From CAYPPG01 sp964412555 (GTDB lineage: Bacteria; Hinthialibacterota; Hinthialibacteria; Hinthialibacterales; Hinthialibacteraceae), in contig CAYPPG010000062.1 in the NCBI GenBank assembly GCA_964412555.1, forward strand, positions 1 to 45,080: a stretch of DNA of 45,080 bases, written 5' to 3'. This document shows, in pieces, positions 25,178 through 34,148 of this stretch. The notes below the pieces were generated by a model. It was not told the DNA's origin, ran no database searches, and worked only from the letters and a program-made list of their open reading frames with translations. Position numbers and translations under genes: made by a program. Every line of letters starts with the position of its first letter. Position 1 is the first letter of the stretch.

Positions 25178-26320
25178 TTACTCGTTTCCCAAAGAAAGAG
25201 TGAATTTCTTTTCCATCTCCGAATTCAGTTCCACAATCTTCCTTACTGGCCCGCACATAAACTCAAACGTCTCAAACCTCTCCTCCTCCCGGTCATACAC
25301 CGCTAAATACCCCGGATACGTCTTCATATAATCCGAATGCCCCGTTCCGGCAATCAAAATGTAACGCCCGGATTCACTCATACTTGTATACGTAATCGCC
25401 CCGAAATTCTCATAATTCACAATCGTCGAAGCCAACGTCGACATCGTCCGTGATGCCAAGTCATACTGCTGAATCGTCAGCGTACTATCCCCTTTCCCAG
25501 CATAAGGCAAATGGCATATCAACAGAGAATCCGACTGCCGGTCCTTCCCGATCAACTCATGCGCCTGCGACAACGAAACGGTATGGTAACGAATAAGATC
25601 GGATCGATCAAAGAATTCAAGATACTGATTCCCGTGCACATCGATCACTTCCAGCACGATCGTACTATCAAAATCAATTGCCCGCCGCACCATCGGTAAA
25701 CGGTACGTAATGAGATGTTTCATAATATGCTCATCATTGACCACATCTTTAAAATTCGAGTACCGAAATGGATTCTCCACAAACGCCACCGTGCTTTTCT
25801 CATAAATGACAAACAAGTTGTTCGTAAGCGGAAACAAACGGGCAAGATAAACAGGTGCATCGAACGGAGTGATTTCCTGATCTCTTTCGGCCAAGGAAAG
25901 TGTCAGCGCCTCTTCCCGATCAACCGTTTCAAAGTACATTTGCCCCGTTTGTCTATCAAAATAAGGAAAATCGATTGACATACCGTCAAAAATGGAAACC
26001 TCATCGAACGACATGGTCTTCACATCGAATCGTGCCAACACGGAACCCGATCCGCGAATCTTCTCACGATGCCGCCAGGCCGTCAGATACAATTCATCCC
26101 GATAAGCGAACAAACTCCCGGGAATCGCCGCGTCTCCGGGCAACGTCACATCATAGATCATGGCCGCTGTTTCCAGATCGATGAACGTAAGATGCGCAGT
26201 AAAAAGGTCTTTCGATTCCGAACCGGTGGCTACGGCGATGATTTCCGAAAAAGAAGCAGAACTCTGAAAAAGAATGAACAATCCAATTACAATCGTTTTA
26301 AACACATTGCCAATGTTCAT
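25178..26320 (-). CDS. Secreted beta-propeller-like hypothetical protein
   Basis: A 380-residue protein with a signal peptide of about 26 residues (hydrophobic core FKTIVIGLFILFQ). The rest is strand-rich with repeated blocks such as AHLTFIDLETAAMIYDVTLPG, YLTAWRH, VLARFDVKTMSFDE and YLAVYDREEERFETFEF, which read like beta-propeller blades, though I see no named motif. No catalytic residues are evident. It starts 19 bp after the RND exporter gene and precedes the SDR gene by 12 bp, so it belongs to the same transcript. Binding or quality sensing at the envelope is possible, but that is a guess. Confidence 0.6.
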   Translation of the reverse strand: MNIGNVFKTIVIGLFILFQSSASFSEIIAVATGSESKDLFTAHLTFIDLETAAMIYDVTLPGDAAIPGSLFAYRDELYLTAWRHREKIRGSGSVLARFDVKTMSFDEVSIFDGMSIDFPYFDRQTGQMYFETVDREEALTLSLAERDQEITPFDAPVYLARLFPLTNNLFVIYEKSTVAFVENPFRYSNFKDVVNDEHIMKHLITYRLPMVRRAIDFDSTIVLEVIDVHGNQYLEFFDRSDLIRYHTVSLSQAHELIGKDRQSDSLLICHLPYAGKGDSTLTIQQYDLASRTMSTLASTIVNYENFGAITYTSMSESGRYILIAGTGHSDYMKTYPGYLAVYDREEERFETFEFMCGPVRKIVELNSEMEKKFTLSLGNE

Positions 26321-26339
26321 AGATAACTCTACTCGATTC

Positions 26340-29234
26340 TTAGTGTCGTTTTAATGATTTGATCAATGTCGGAAGAAAAACCACGCAGGCAAACCAGCAG
26401 GTCGCGGAACCCATCGCCATCAATTGCCCCAAACTCGCTAGTCCTTTATGAGAAGCAAAGATCAAACTGCCGAAACCGGTGATGGTGGTCAAGGTCGTCA
26501 ACGTCAACGTCGTGCCCGTCGTATACATACTTGTTTCCACATTCCCGGTTTCCAAATAACGGTGATAAAAGTGCACTGCATTGTCCACCCCGATCCCGAT
26601 CAAAATCGGAATGGCAAAGAAATTCGCGAGATTCAAATTTACATTGAAAAATCCCATGATCTCCACCAACCACACGACTCCCAAGGTCAACGGAAACAGG
26701 ACAAAGAACAGAGAAGAAAGCGAGACAAAATCCAGAAAGACCAGCAACGCGACCGCCAGATACGAATACAGCCCGATTTGAATAAACGCATTGCGCATCA
26801 ACAGGCTGGATTCATAGACCTGAATCGGAGTCCCCGTCACTTCCGGATCGATGGCCCGCATTTCAGCGACGAATTTTTTCATATGCTCCGTTTCCCATAT
26901 ATTTTCCTTGGGATAAGCCATGATCAACAGAGAACCGTCTTTGCCGATATACAATGACCGCAGCTGTGACGGCAGCGCCTCGAGCGTCGGCGGTTCTTGC
27001 TCCACAAGCTGTATGAGATAATCCAGATTCTCTCTCGGCTGCTCCAGCAACGAATGATTCGCCTCTTTCAACCGCTCCAACACAATCCGCTCCGGATCAC
27101 TCAACAACCGGTGCAACTCCTTCAACCGCTCCAACATCTCCTCGGAAATGGGAACCTCCGGAATCTCCATTTCCAATAATTCCGGATCGATCTCGGCATC
27201 CCCCATCCCGGCTTCGGCTGGCGATCGGCCATTCGGCTGATTCATCAACGCTTGCAACTGCTCCCGCATCTCCGGAGGCACCTTCGATGGATCGGACTGC
27301 ATCTGCCGAATCATCTCTTGCATTTCCGGATTCTCCGGATTCATTTGATTCATATCCGGAGATTCCGCCACTTGACTCTCCATCTGCTTCATCGCTTCCC
27401 GCGCTTGTTTGATTTGCTCTCGCAAGGTTTCCAACTGCGCGATTTGAGCGAACAGCATGTCCAACCGGTCTCTTAACTCTTTATAAATTGTCGGATTGGG
27501 GATATAAGGATAGAATTCACTCTCCCGAACGGGCTGGAGCACTTCGCGAATGGATTGCAGCAACTGCATTCTTCCTTCCGAAGGATTGGGAAGCGCATCC
27601 GCTAAACTTTCCACACCTGCAACGGTGGGATTCGCTTTCAATTCCTTCACGGTTTGGCGAACTTCTTCGATGGTGGGTTCCAAGAATGCACAGTACCATG
27701 TCGAATGCTCGGATTCATCCAGTAATTTATGCTCATATTTTACCGATTCCAGCCCTTCCGCTTGAAGCTCAAGAAGATTGTCGTTGAATTGCACTTCGGT
27801 GGCTTTGGGGAAAAAGAGCACGGTTAAAATGAGAATGACAACAATCGTGATTCGGGGATAGCGCGAAACATGGCGCAGCCCCAAAAGGTGAACCGGTTTC
27901 GGTAGAGATTTCTTGAAACGTAAGTGTTTGTCATAGGTAACTAGTAATGAAGATAGAGACAACAGCATGGCGATCAAACAAAATATGATCCCCATGCCGG
28001 CAACATACCCCAGTTCTTGTAATCCTTTGAAATTGGTGATTAAAGCCAAAAGAAACGCTACAGACGAAGTCAACGCCCCCGTTAAAATTCCTGGCCCTAC
28101 TCCCCGCAATGCCCCAATCACTCCGCCCCCCGGCGTTCCTTCATTTTTTAGTTCTTCTTGATAACGGTGCAGAAAATGAATCCCGAAATCAACCCCCAAC
28201 CCAATCAAGATCAAGGCGAAAACCATCGAAAGTAGATTCAAATGACCCAATGTCAACGCGACAAACCCATACGTCCACCCCATAGCAAACAACAAAGCCA
28301 GAACCGCCAATACCGGTCTGGATAATTCGCGAAAGAAAAGCGTAAACAAAAAAAGCACACCCAGCAAAGCCATAATACTGGCTCGCTTCATATCCTCATT
28401 CGTCGTGCGCATCTCATCGGCTTGCAGCGCCGGCCGGCCGGTCAAACCCGCATCAATGCCGGGAATTTCCTGCTGCGTCAACCAAATATCATCTCGAATA
28501 CGGTTCAACGGCCGTTCGATTACACTCAAGGTTGAAAAATCTTTCGCTGGCATGACCAACATCAAAAGAAAATTACTTCCCGCCGACCAGAAATATTCTT
28601 TCTTCGAAGTTCCTTCTTCGATTTCCCCCTTAAGCCGGTTCAATTCTTGGAACGGATTTTCATATTCGCCTTGTAATGCCGACAACACTAAATCTAAATC
28701 CTCTTCGAAATCTTGAGTTTCCTTTATTGGACTTTCTTCAGATTCTTCTATTGCAGTACTGATTTGATAAAGGATTTCATCGACGGATTGGATAGTGGCA
28801 AAATCCTGAATTTCTGATTGATGCTCCCGGAGTTGCGTATGCAAGTCGATTAACTCTTCATTTTGTATTTCATCGAAATAAAGCGCATAATCTTTCGCCC
28901 AATCGGTCTCGAACGAATAGATGATCTCTTGAATGTCTTCACTCTCACTGAGCCGCTCATCCAGCCGCTCCGCAAATGCGATCATTCGTTCTTCCGATGG
29001 TCCATCGATGAGAATATAGAGAAATTCCAGATCACCGAATCGCCGGATGAAGTCCATATACCGCCGGTGATAATCCAGTTCTTCCGACAACAATCGGTCC
29101 TGATCCGTGATCAACTCCATATGGAACACGCCATACACACCCGCAACCGCGGCGAGAGCCAAAGAGAGCAAGACGATGAAACGGGGATATCGCGAAGATG
29201 CTGAATGGATAAGGCGAAATAGAAATGATCTCAT
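26340..29234 (-). CDS. RND-superfamily MMPL exporter (HpnN-like lipid transporter)
   Basis: A 964-residue transporter from ATG 29234, 19 bp after the aminotransferase stop; the frame is open further but the extra residues are basic and overlap that gene. It has two repeats of one TM helix, a large periplasmic loop and five TM helices. Both TM4-like segments keep acidic residues in the pattern GLGVDFGIHFLHRY (about residue 340) and GIGVDNAVHFYHRY (about 880). The second loop holds an unusual Gln/Met/Glu-rich helical insertion at about residues 590-720. The general form fits MMPL/HpnN proteins that move hopanoids or other lipids to the outer membrane. The adjacent HpnO-like aminotransferase supports lipid work, but no hopanoid cyclase is in the window. 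Confidence 0.78.
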   Translation of the reverse strand: MRSFLFRLIHSASSRYPRFIVLLSLALAAVAGVYGVFHMELITDQDRLLSEELDYHRRYMDFIRRFGDLEFLYILIDGPSEERMIAFAERLDERLSESEDIQEIIYSFETDWAKDYALYFDEIQNEELIDLHTQLREHQSEIQDFATIQSVDEILYQISTAIEESEESPIKETQDFEEDLDLVLSALQGEYENPFQELNRLKGEIEEGTSKKEYFWSAGSNFLLMLVMPAKDFSTLSVIERPLNRIRDDIWLTQQEIPGIDAGLTGRPALQADEMRTTNEDMKRASIMALLGVLFLFTLFFRELSRPVLAVLALLFAMGWTYGFVALTLGHLNLLSMVFALILIGLGVDFGIHFLHRYQEELKNEGTPGGGVIGALRGVGPGILTGALTSSVAFLLALITNFKGLQELGYVAGMGIIFCLIAMLLSLSSLLVTYDKHLRFKKSLPKPVHLLGLRHVSRYPRITIVVILILTVLFFPKATEVQFNDNLLELQAEGLESVKYEHKLLDESEHSTWYCAFLEPTIEEVRQTVKELKANPTVAGVESLADALPNPSEGRMQLLQSIREVLQPVRESEFYPYIPNPTIYKELRDRLDMLFAQIAQLETLREQIKQAREAMKQMESQVAESPDMNQMNPENPEMQEMIRQMQSDPSKVPPEMREQLQALMNQPNGRSPAEAGMGDAEIDPELLEMEIPEVPISEEMLERLKELHRLLSDPERIVLERLKEANHSLLEQPRENLDYLIQLVEQEPPTLEALPSQLRSLYIGKDGSLLIMAYPKENIWETEHMKKFVAEMRAIDPEVTGTPIQVYESSLLMRNAFIQIGLYSYLAVALLVFLDFVSLSSLFFVLFPLTLGVVWLVEIMGFFNVNLNLANFFAIPILIGIGVDNAVHFYHRYLETGNVETSMYTTGTTLTLTTLTTITGFGSLIFASHKGLASLGQLMAMGSATCWFACVVFLPTLIKSLKRH

Positions 29235-29253
29235 ATTGAATAGTCTACAGACT

Positions 29254-30666
29254 TTAAATGGCTTCTTTCTTCCTCGAAAAACGTTGTTTTGCCGCCGCAA
29301 CGGCCAATTGTTTTCCCACACTCCATACCGGTCCAGGGAATTTCCGGCATTCGTTTAGAACTGCATCGAATGCCGAGAGGATTTGATCTACTTCCTCTTT
29401 TGTAATAATAAAGGGAGGCAGCAATTTCACCACTTCTTGATGATGCCCCGCCACCTGCGTCAATATGTGGTGCTTGTCATACAACTGCATGACGACGGAC
29501 TGCGCGAAGAGTCCATGCTCCGCCGCATGCAGCAATGCCCACGCCGGTTTCAATCGCAACGATTTCGGCTGGCCGAATTCGATCCCGACCATCAATCCCT
29601 TCCCGCGAATTTCATAAATGAATTCATGCTTTTTTTGCAATTCCAACAATCCGTTGATCAATTGCTCCCCTCGTTCGGCAGACCGTTCAATAAGGCATTC
29701 TTCCCGAATGACATGCAGGGAAGCCAACCCAGCAACCATCGCCAATACATTCTGCCCAAACGTGGAAGAATGCACCACACACCGGTCCAAACGGCTAAAA
29801 ACTTTCCTGTAAATATCATTTGTATAAAGAATCGCCCCCACCGGAATCAAACCGCCGCTCAACGCTTTTGCTGTGATCAAAATATCCGGCTCCAAATTCC
29901 AATGCTCACAGGCCCACCATTTCCCCGTTCGCCCGAGTCCGGCTTGAATTTCATCCGCAATGAAAAGCGTGCCGTTTTCCCTGCACCATCGTTGAATGGT
30001 TGGATAGACGGATGCATCCTTCGGGTAAAACACGCCTTTTCCCCGAATTGGCTCGATCATGACTGCGGCAATGGACTTGCTTTTTAATTCTGTTTCGATT
30101 TCAGCGAGGTTTTCAAAATCGACTTGTTTACACCCGGGTAACAACTCTCCGAATCCTTCGCGAAACGACTCATCCCCATTCAATGCCAGTGCACCGGTGG
30201 TTAAACCGTGGAAAGCGCCTTTGCTGAATAAAATTGTAGGACGCCCCGTTGCGGCTCGCGCGAATTTGATCGCCCCCTCGACCGCTTCTGTCCCCGAATT
30301 GGCAAAGAAAACATGCTGCAGTGATCCTGGAGCGATGTGAATCAACTGCTCTGCCAGCATCCCGCTCAACAAACTGGTATCCATTTGCACGAGATTGGGC
30401 AATTCCATGTCCAATGCCTGCTCAATCGCCTGCCGCACTGTCGGATGATTCCGCCCCATCCCAAACACACCATACCCGCTCAATCCGTCAAAAATGGTGC
30501 GGCCGTCCAACGCGGTTAAATAACATCCTTGCCCTTGCGTATATTCATGCGAAAACCCGATCATTTCCAATACATCGGCAAACACCGGATTCCCATACTT
30601 TCGGTGCAGTTCGCCCGCCTTGCCGCTGAAACGATTGATTAATCCACGAAGATCAAAATCCGCCAT
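29254..30666 (-). CDS. Class III aminotransferase (HpnO/ornithine-aminotransferase-like)
   Basis: A 470-residue PLP aminotransferase. Markers are FFANSGTEAVEGAIKFARAA, the PLP-contact pair LFIADEIQAGLGRTG, and the PLP lysine in ITAKALSGGLIPVGA, followed by HSSTFGQN. A long C-terminal tail carries ILTQVAGHHQEVVKLLPP. ATG 30666 has AGGTAGG upstream. Closely related class III enzymes include HpnO, which makes aminobacteriohopanetriol, and ornithine/putrescine aminotransferases. The MMPL exporter immediately downstream favours a lipid-modification role, but this is inference. A Trm112-like gene lies 125 bp upstream, with palindromic repeats between. Confidence 0.8.
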   Translation of the reverse strand: MADFDLRGLINRFSGKAGELHRKYGNPVFADVLEMIGFSHEYTQGQGCYLTALDGRTIFDGLSGYGVFGMGRNHPTVRQAIEQALDMELPNLVQMDTSLLSGMLAEQLIHIAPGSLQHVFFANSGTEAVEGAIKFARAATGRPTILFSKGAFHGLTTGALALNGDESFREGFGELLPGCKQVDFENLAEIETELKSKSIAAVMIEPIRGKGVFYPKDASVYPTIQRWCRENGTLFIADEIQAGLGRTGKWWACEHWNLEPDILITAKALSGGLIPVGAILYTNDIYRKVFSRLDRCVVHSSTFGQNVLAMVAGLASLHVIREECLIERSAERGEQLINGLLELQKKHEFIYEIRGKGLMVGIEFGQPKSLRLKPAWALLHAAEHGLFAQSVVMQLYDKHHILTQVAGHHQEVVKLLPPFIITKEEVDQILSAFDAVLNECRKFPGPVWSVGKQLAVAAAKQRFSRKKEAI

Positions 30667-30682
30667 CAATGCCTACCTATAT

Positions 30683-30775
30683 ACTGGGAGCGCGGGCATC
30701 CCTGCCCGCATCTTTCAACGTACACATTACCATACTTTGCGCGTAAACATCCCTGCCCGGATATTCAACACATGC
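30683..30775. repeat. GCGGGCA-TGCCCGC palindrome with a decayed second copy
   Basis: The 31 bp at 30683-30713 are identical to 43984-44014, 13 kb away. The core GCGGGCA-TCCC-TGCCCGC folds into a hairpin. A decayed copy lies near 30740-30775 (GCGTAAACATCCCTGCCCGG). It separates the aminotransferase from the Trm112-like gene. Confidence 0.9.
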
Positions 30776-30791
30776 ATTCACATGATTCCTT

Positions 30792-31019
30792 TTACCCTTC
30801 CGAAGCAACCTCCACATGATGCCGTGACATCACTTCCTTCCACTCCTCTTCACTCATTTCCTCCGATTCCTCGATAAGCATAACCGGAATATCATCTTTG
30901 ATCGGATAACGCCGGCGAGTCTTGGGATCAGTGGATACAATCCAGTCCCCATCCAGCACAACGGGCGTTTTCGATAACGGACAGGCTAAAATTTCCAATA
31001 ATTGATTGCTGATTGGCAT
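30792..31019 (-). CDS. Trm112-like small zinc-ribbon-type protein
   Basis: A 75-residue protein starting LLEILACPLSKTP, then RRYPIKDDIPVMLIEE, the hallmark of the Trm112/YcaR (UPF0434) family. In this protein only the Cys of ACP is present, so the zinc site is incomplete, as in many bacterial members. Family members activate methyltransferases or act as small chaperone-like partners. It ends in an acidic tail. It is divergent from the toroid protein gene 151 bp away, and that gap contains a CATGA-AA-TCATG inverted repeat (near 31050) that may be an operator. Confidence 0.85.
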   Translation of the reverse strand: MPISNQLLEILACPLSKTPVVLDGDWIVSTDPKTRRRYPIKDDIPVMLIEESEEMSEEEWKEVMSRHHVEVASEG

Positions 31020-31170
31020 GGTTCATTCCTCATGTCAGTTATGGAATCTTTCATGAAATCATGAGTATTTTAACAGATTAAATGATTTCTCACGAGATGT
31101 ATGTATAAACTTTTGAGATCGATTATGATAAGATAGTAGAAGAATCAAAAGAGGAAGGGAATAAATCAAA

Positions 31171-32238
31171 ATGGGATGGATCAACCGCCGCCAGTTTATG
31201 AAACAATCGATTGTAGGAACGAGTGCCCTTGCATTCAGTCTATCTCAGAAAGTCCCCGAATCGTATTCCGAAGAACAAAGAGGCATTTTAAAAGGTGTGC
31301 ACACCTTTTTGAATACGGTCGCGAATGAAGACGGTTCTTTCAGACCGGGAATCGATCCGCTCTACAAAGGCATGTCCGATACCTATTACACGGGGATTGC
31401 TGCACCAACGTATGCTGTAATTCTGTGTGAAACCTTTGGCTGGACTCTCCCCTATCCCGATGCAACGCGAGAATTCTTTCTTTCCTCCCAGAAATCGGAT
31501 GGAGCGTTTTATTCGAAAACAGGCGCTTTCGATCCGAATACTCCATTGGCGAAACTATACAATACCGCCCAGAGCATTGTGGCATTACGTATTCTGGGTG
31601 AGAAATCGAAATACGATCCGATACCGGTAGTAGAATATTTTTTCCGCAAAGAAGAATTCGATAAACTCCCGCTATACACCACCAGTTTTTTCCCCTATTT
31701 TTACACGGCCTTAGGAAAATCCATGCCATCCGAATATAACCGGCAGTTGCAAAATTATATGAAAAAACAACAGAAAGAAGATGGATTTCTCGGCGATCAT
31801 ATCGCGTCGACTTTCCACATGGCTCACTATAACCGCCTGGTCGGTGCTCCCATCCCGAAAGCCGATGAAATGGTCGAACGAACCTTGCGCGATCAACAGA
31901 ATGCCGGATCCTGGTGCCATCACCCGCCGGATTGGGATGTACACGCCGTTTTTGATGCCCTATTCATCTTGCGCCAATTAGGAAATCAACAAGATCCAAG
32001 AATAAAAGAAGCCTATCGCAAAGCAAGTGACTGGCTTATGAAATGCAAGCAGGAAAACGGCGGATTCAGCCATTTCCCCGGTTATACCGCCGATGTCGAT
32101 GCCACCTACTTCCAAGTCGGCGCTCTCGTCGAAGCCGGAATCCTGCAACCCAAACCCAACCTCAAACAGGAAGAAATCCTCGGCTGGGGTCATGCGATGA
32201 TTCCTGACAAACAATATTCCTGCGTCGCTTCCGTTTAA
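31171..32238 (+). CDS. Exported alpha/alpha-toroid protein (prenyltransferase/squalene-cyclase-like)
   Basis: A 355-residue protein starting NRRQFMKQS, a probable Tat signal of about 25 residues. The rest is a chain of helical hairpins with Gly-rich turns such as QKSDGAFYSKTGAFD, KKEDGFLGDH (KKQQKEDGFLG), QQNAGSWCHHPP and QENGGFSHFPGYTADVDATYFQVGALVEAG, the pattern of terpenoid-cyclase/prenyltransferase toroids. It lacks DXDD or QW repeats of real squalene-hopene cyclases, so I do not claim cyclase activity. The stop at 32238 lies 66 bp before the Gfo/Idh gene, with which it probably shares a transcript. AGGGAA precedes the ATG. Confidence 0.75.
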   Translation: MGWINRRQFMKQSIVGTSALAFSLSQKVPESYSEEQRGILKGVHTFLNTVANEDGSFRPGIDPLYKGMSDTYYTGIAAPTYAVILCETFGWTLPYPDATREFFLSSQKSDGAFYSKTGAFDPNTPLAKLYNTAQSIVALRILGEKSKYDPIPVVEYFFRKEEFDKLPLYTTSFFPYFYTALGKSMPSEYNRQLQNYMKKQQKEDGFLGDHIASTFHMAHYNRLVGAPIPKADEMVERTLRDQQNAGSWCHHPPDWDVHAVFDALFILRQLGNQQDPRIKEAYRKASDWLMKCKQENGGFSHFPGYTADVDATYFQVGALVEAGILQPKPNLKQEEILGWGHAMIPDKQYSCVASV

Positions 32239-32304
32239 ATCATGATCCGAATCGGCCGGATCGAACCGTCCATAAATTACTGAATAAATAAAGGAGTATA
32301 GACC

Positions 32305-33285
32305 ATGAGACAATTTGTAGTTCTTTCACTCTGTGTGGTAATGCTGGTTTCGGGGGCAGTCTCTTTCGCTTCCGAGGGAAAAGAAATCAAATTGGGTATG
32401 ATCGGTCTCGACACCTCTCATGTCATTGCGTTCACCAGAATGTTGAATGACCCAAATCACGGGGATCACGTGCCGGGAGCGAAAGTGGTCGCCGGATTCA
32501 AAGGTGGCAGTCCCGATGTTCCATCCAGCGCAAACCGGGTGGATAAGTATACCGAAACTCTCCGTGAAGAATGGGGCGTAAAATTATACGATACCATTCC
32601 TGAACTTTGCAAACATGTCGACGGTGTCTTGATAGAAAGTGTCGATGGCCGCCCCCATTTGGAACAAGCCAAACAGGTGATCGAAGCGGGATTGCCGATG
32701 TTCATCGACAAACCGGTCGCCGGCAGTTTCGAAGATGTTCTCACCATCGCCCAACTGGCTGCCAAAGCGGATGTGCCGTGGTTCGGCGGTTCCAGCCTGC
32801 GGTGGTGGAGCGGTATGCGCGAAGCGATCAATCCGGACAAAGTCGGCAAAATTTTGGGATGCGATGCCTTTTCCCCCTGCTCCTATGAACCGCATCACCC
32901 CGACCTGTTCTGGTATGGCGTCCACGGCGTTGAGATTCTCTACACCGCTATGGGAGCCGGCTGCAAAACCGTTTCCCGCACCCACACGGAAGACACGGAT
33001 TTGGTCGTTGGCGTCTGGGAAGACGGCCGCATCGGAACGTTCCGCGGAACCCGCGCCGGCAAACATAACTATGGCGCCCGCATTTTCGGAACCGAAGGCA
33101 ACTCCACGGTCGAAGGCCACAGTTACAAAGGCATCGTCGAACAAATCGTCCAATTCTTCCAAACCAAAGAATCCCCTATCAGCGCCCGGGAAATCGTCGA
33201 ACTCTATGCCTTCATGCAGACCGCCGATGAAAGCAAAGCAAAGGGCGGCGCCACGGTTTCAATTCCTGAATTCACTATCGAATAA
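32305..33285 (+). CDS. Exported Gfo/Idh/MocA-family oxidoreductase
   Basis: A 326-residue protein with a Sec signal peptide (VVLSLCVVMLVSGAVSFA) ahead of a Rossmann-type start KLGMIGLDTSHVIAF. The usual GxGxxG is altered. The family EKP motif appears as FIDKPVAGS, and the C-terminal half has VHGVEILYTAMGAG and the substrate-domain strand pattern. Such proteins oxidise or reduce sugars with NAD(P); exported members with a missing glycine motif are common in sugar-using phyla. ATG 32305 has AAAGGAG upstream. A palindrome (33298-33314) lies right after the stop. Confidence 0.85.
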   Translation: MRQFVVLSLCVVMLVSGAVSFASEGKEIKLGMIGLDTSHVIAFTRMLNDPNHGDHVPGAKVVAGFKGGSPDVPSSANRVDKYTETLREEWGVKLYDTIPELCKHVDGVLIESVDGRPHLEQAKQVIEAGLPMFIDKPVAGSFEDVLTIAQLAAKADVPWFGGSSLRWWSGMREAINPDKVGKILGCDAFSPCSYEPHHPDLFWYGVHGVEILYTAMGAGCKTVSRTHTEDTDLVVGVWEDGRIGTFRGTRAGKHNYGARIFGTEGNSTVEGHSYKGIVEQIVQFFQTKESPISAREIVELYAFMQTADESKAKGGATVSIPEFTIE

Positions 33286-33297
33286 AAGCATGTAACG

Positions 33298-33314
33298 CAG
33301 GCGTCACGCCTGCA
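33298..33314. repeat. GCAGGCG palindrome after the Gfo/Idh gene
   Basis: GCAGGCG and CGCCTGC around a 3-base loop, 13 bp past the stop. The same core as at 7079-7096. It could act as a transcript-end hairpin, though no T-run follows. Confidence 0.85.
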
Positions 33315-33367
33315 CTGCGATAGGTAGAGCTATCGAGTGATATATCGAGAAAGAAAAAAATCAAAAT

Positions 33368-33392
33368 TGTGGTGCGGACATCCTGTCTGCAC
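33368..33392. repeat. Inverted copy of the phnW-phnX palindrome
   Basis: 25 bp identical to the reverse complement of 5766-5790, 27.6 kb away. It abuts the stop codon of the DUF309 gene at 33393. Confidence 0.93.
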
Positions 33393-33932
33393 TTACCGCC
33401 GAGGCAAAATCAACTGAAACGAGAACACCACAGGATTGTCAGATCGTTTATCTGTCAATTGTGGAGGATTCAAAGTGGTTTCTCTTGCGTAACGTAAAAT
33501 TTCGTTCAAATCCAATCCCATAAAGTGTGATGGATTGCTGCCAATTTCAAAACACAATTCTTGAAACAATTCCGCCGCCCCGCGGGATAATTTTTGCACT
33601 CCCATCGGAACTCCTTCCCGAACTTTCACACCCGCTGCCGCCAATTTGATCAATCCTTTCAGTAACATCGCTGTTTGACCAATCCGCCCGCAGGCATTCC
33701 ATAATTCTTCCCACACTTCATGCGCTTCCCAATAATACCCATGATTGAACAGATCGATTCCGTATAAATAGCGTGGTGATTCATACCATCGATGCGGATC
33801 AGGTTCATCCACAATTTGAGGTTTCACACCATAACTATGCCCTTCCGGATTGTTGACCGGATGAGGATACATCCCCGGTACATACGAATACGAGGGAAAA
33901 GGAATATCAGGAGCATACCGCGGAATCTGCAT
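33393..33932 (-). CDS. DUF309 domain protein
   Basis: A 179-residue protein from ATG 33932 (TTG 33935 is in frame just before). The family signature is LFNHGYYWEAHEVWEELWN followed by LLKGLIKLAAAGVKVREG, a small all-helical domain of unknown function. The first 60 residues are Pro/Tyr-rich and specific to this protein. Stop codon abuts the palindrome at 33368-33392, convergent with the Gfo/Idh gene. Confidence 0.85.
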   Translation of the reverse strand: MQIPRYAPDIPFPSYSYVPGMYPHPVNNPEGHSYGVKPQIVDEPDPHRWYESPRYLYGIDLFNHGYYWEAHEVWEELWNACGRIGQTAMLLKGLIKLAAAGVKVREGVPMGVQKLSRGAAELFQELCFEIGSNPSHFMGLDLNEILRYARETTLNPPQLTDKRSDNPVVFSFQLILPRR

Positions 33933-34048
33933 CAATTATATACCTTACATGAAGAAAAAATCGCTCAATCTGGAAATTCATTGTACCTTTTCCAAAAAAA
34001 TTTGGGAGCACAATAGGGCAGGTACCTATGGTTTAATGGAACAATTTG

Positions 34049-34077
34049 AATATACCCCAAAGGGATGAGAAAAAATG
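34049..34077. repeat. Deletion derivative of the 17431-17525 repeat
   Basis: It starts ATATACCCCAAAGGGATGAG and continues GAAAAAATG, matching both ends of the longer repeat (ATATACCCCA and GGGGTGAGAGAAAAATG) without its middle. It lies 70 bp upstream of the sigma factor gene. The rest of 33933-34148 shows no gene. Confidence 0.6.
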
Positions 34078-34148
34078 ATTATGCCTCGACTATTTCAGCC
34101 CCGCATTCGTATTAATCAAGTAAGTGAATGAAACAAAGGGATTACGAG

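Noticed and set aside
31171..32238. Functional squalene-hopene cyclase
   Set aside because: Half the expected length, with an export signal and no DXDD-type catalytic motif or QW repeats.
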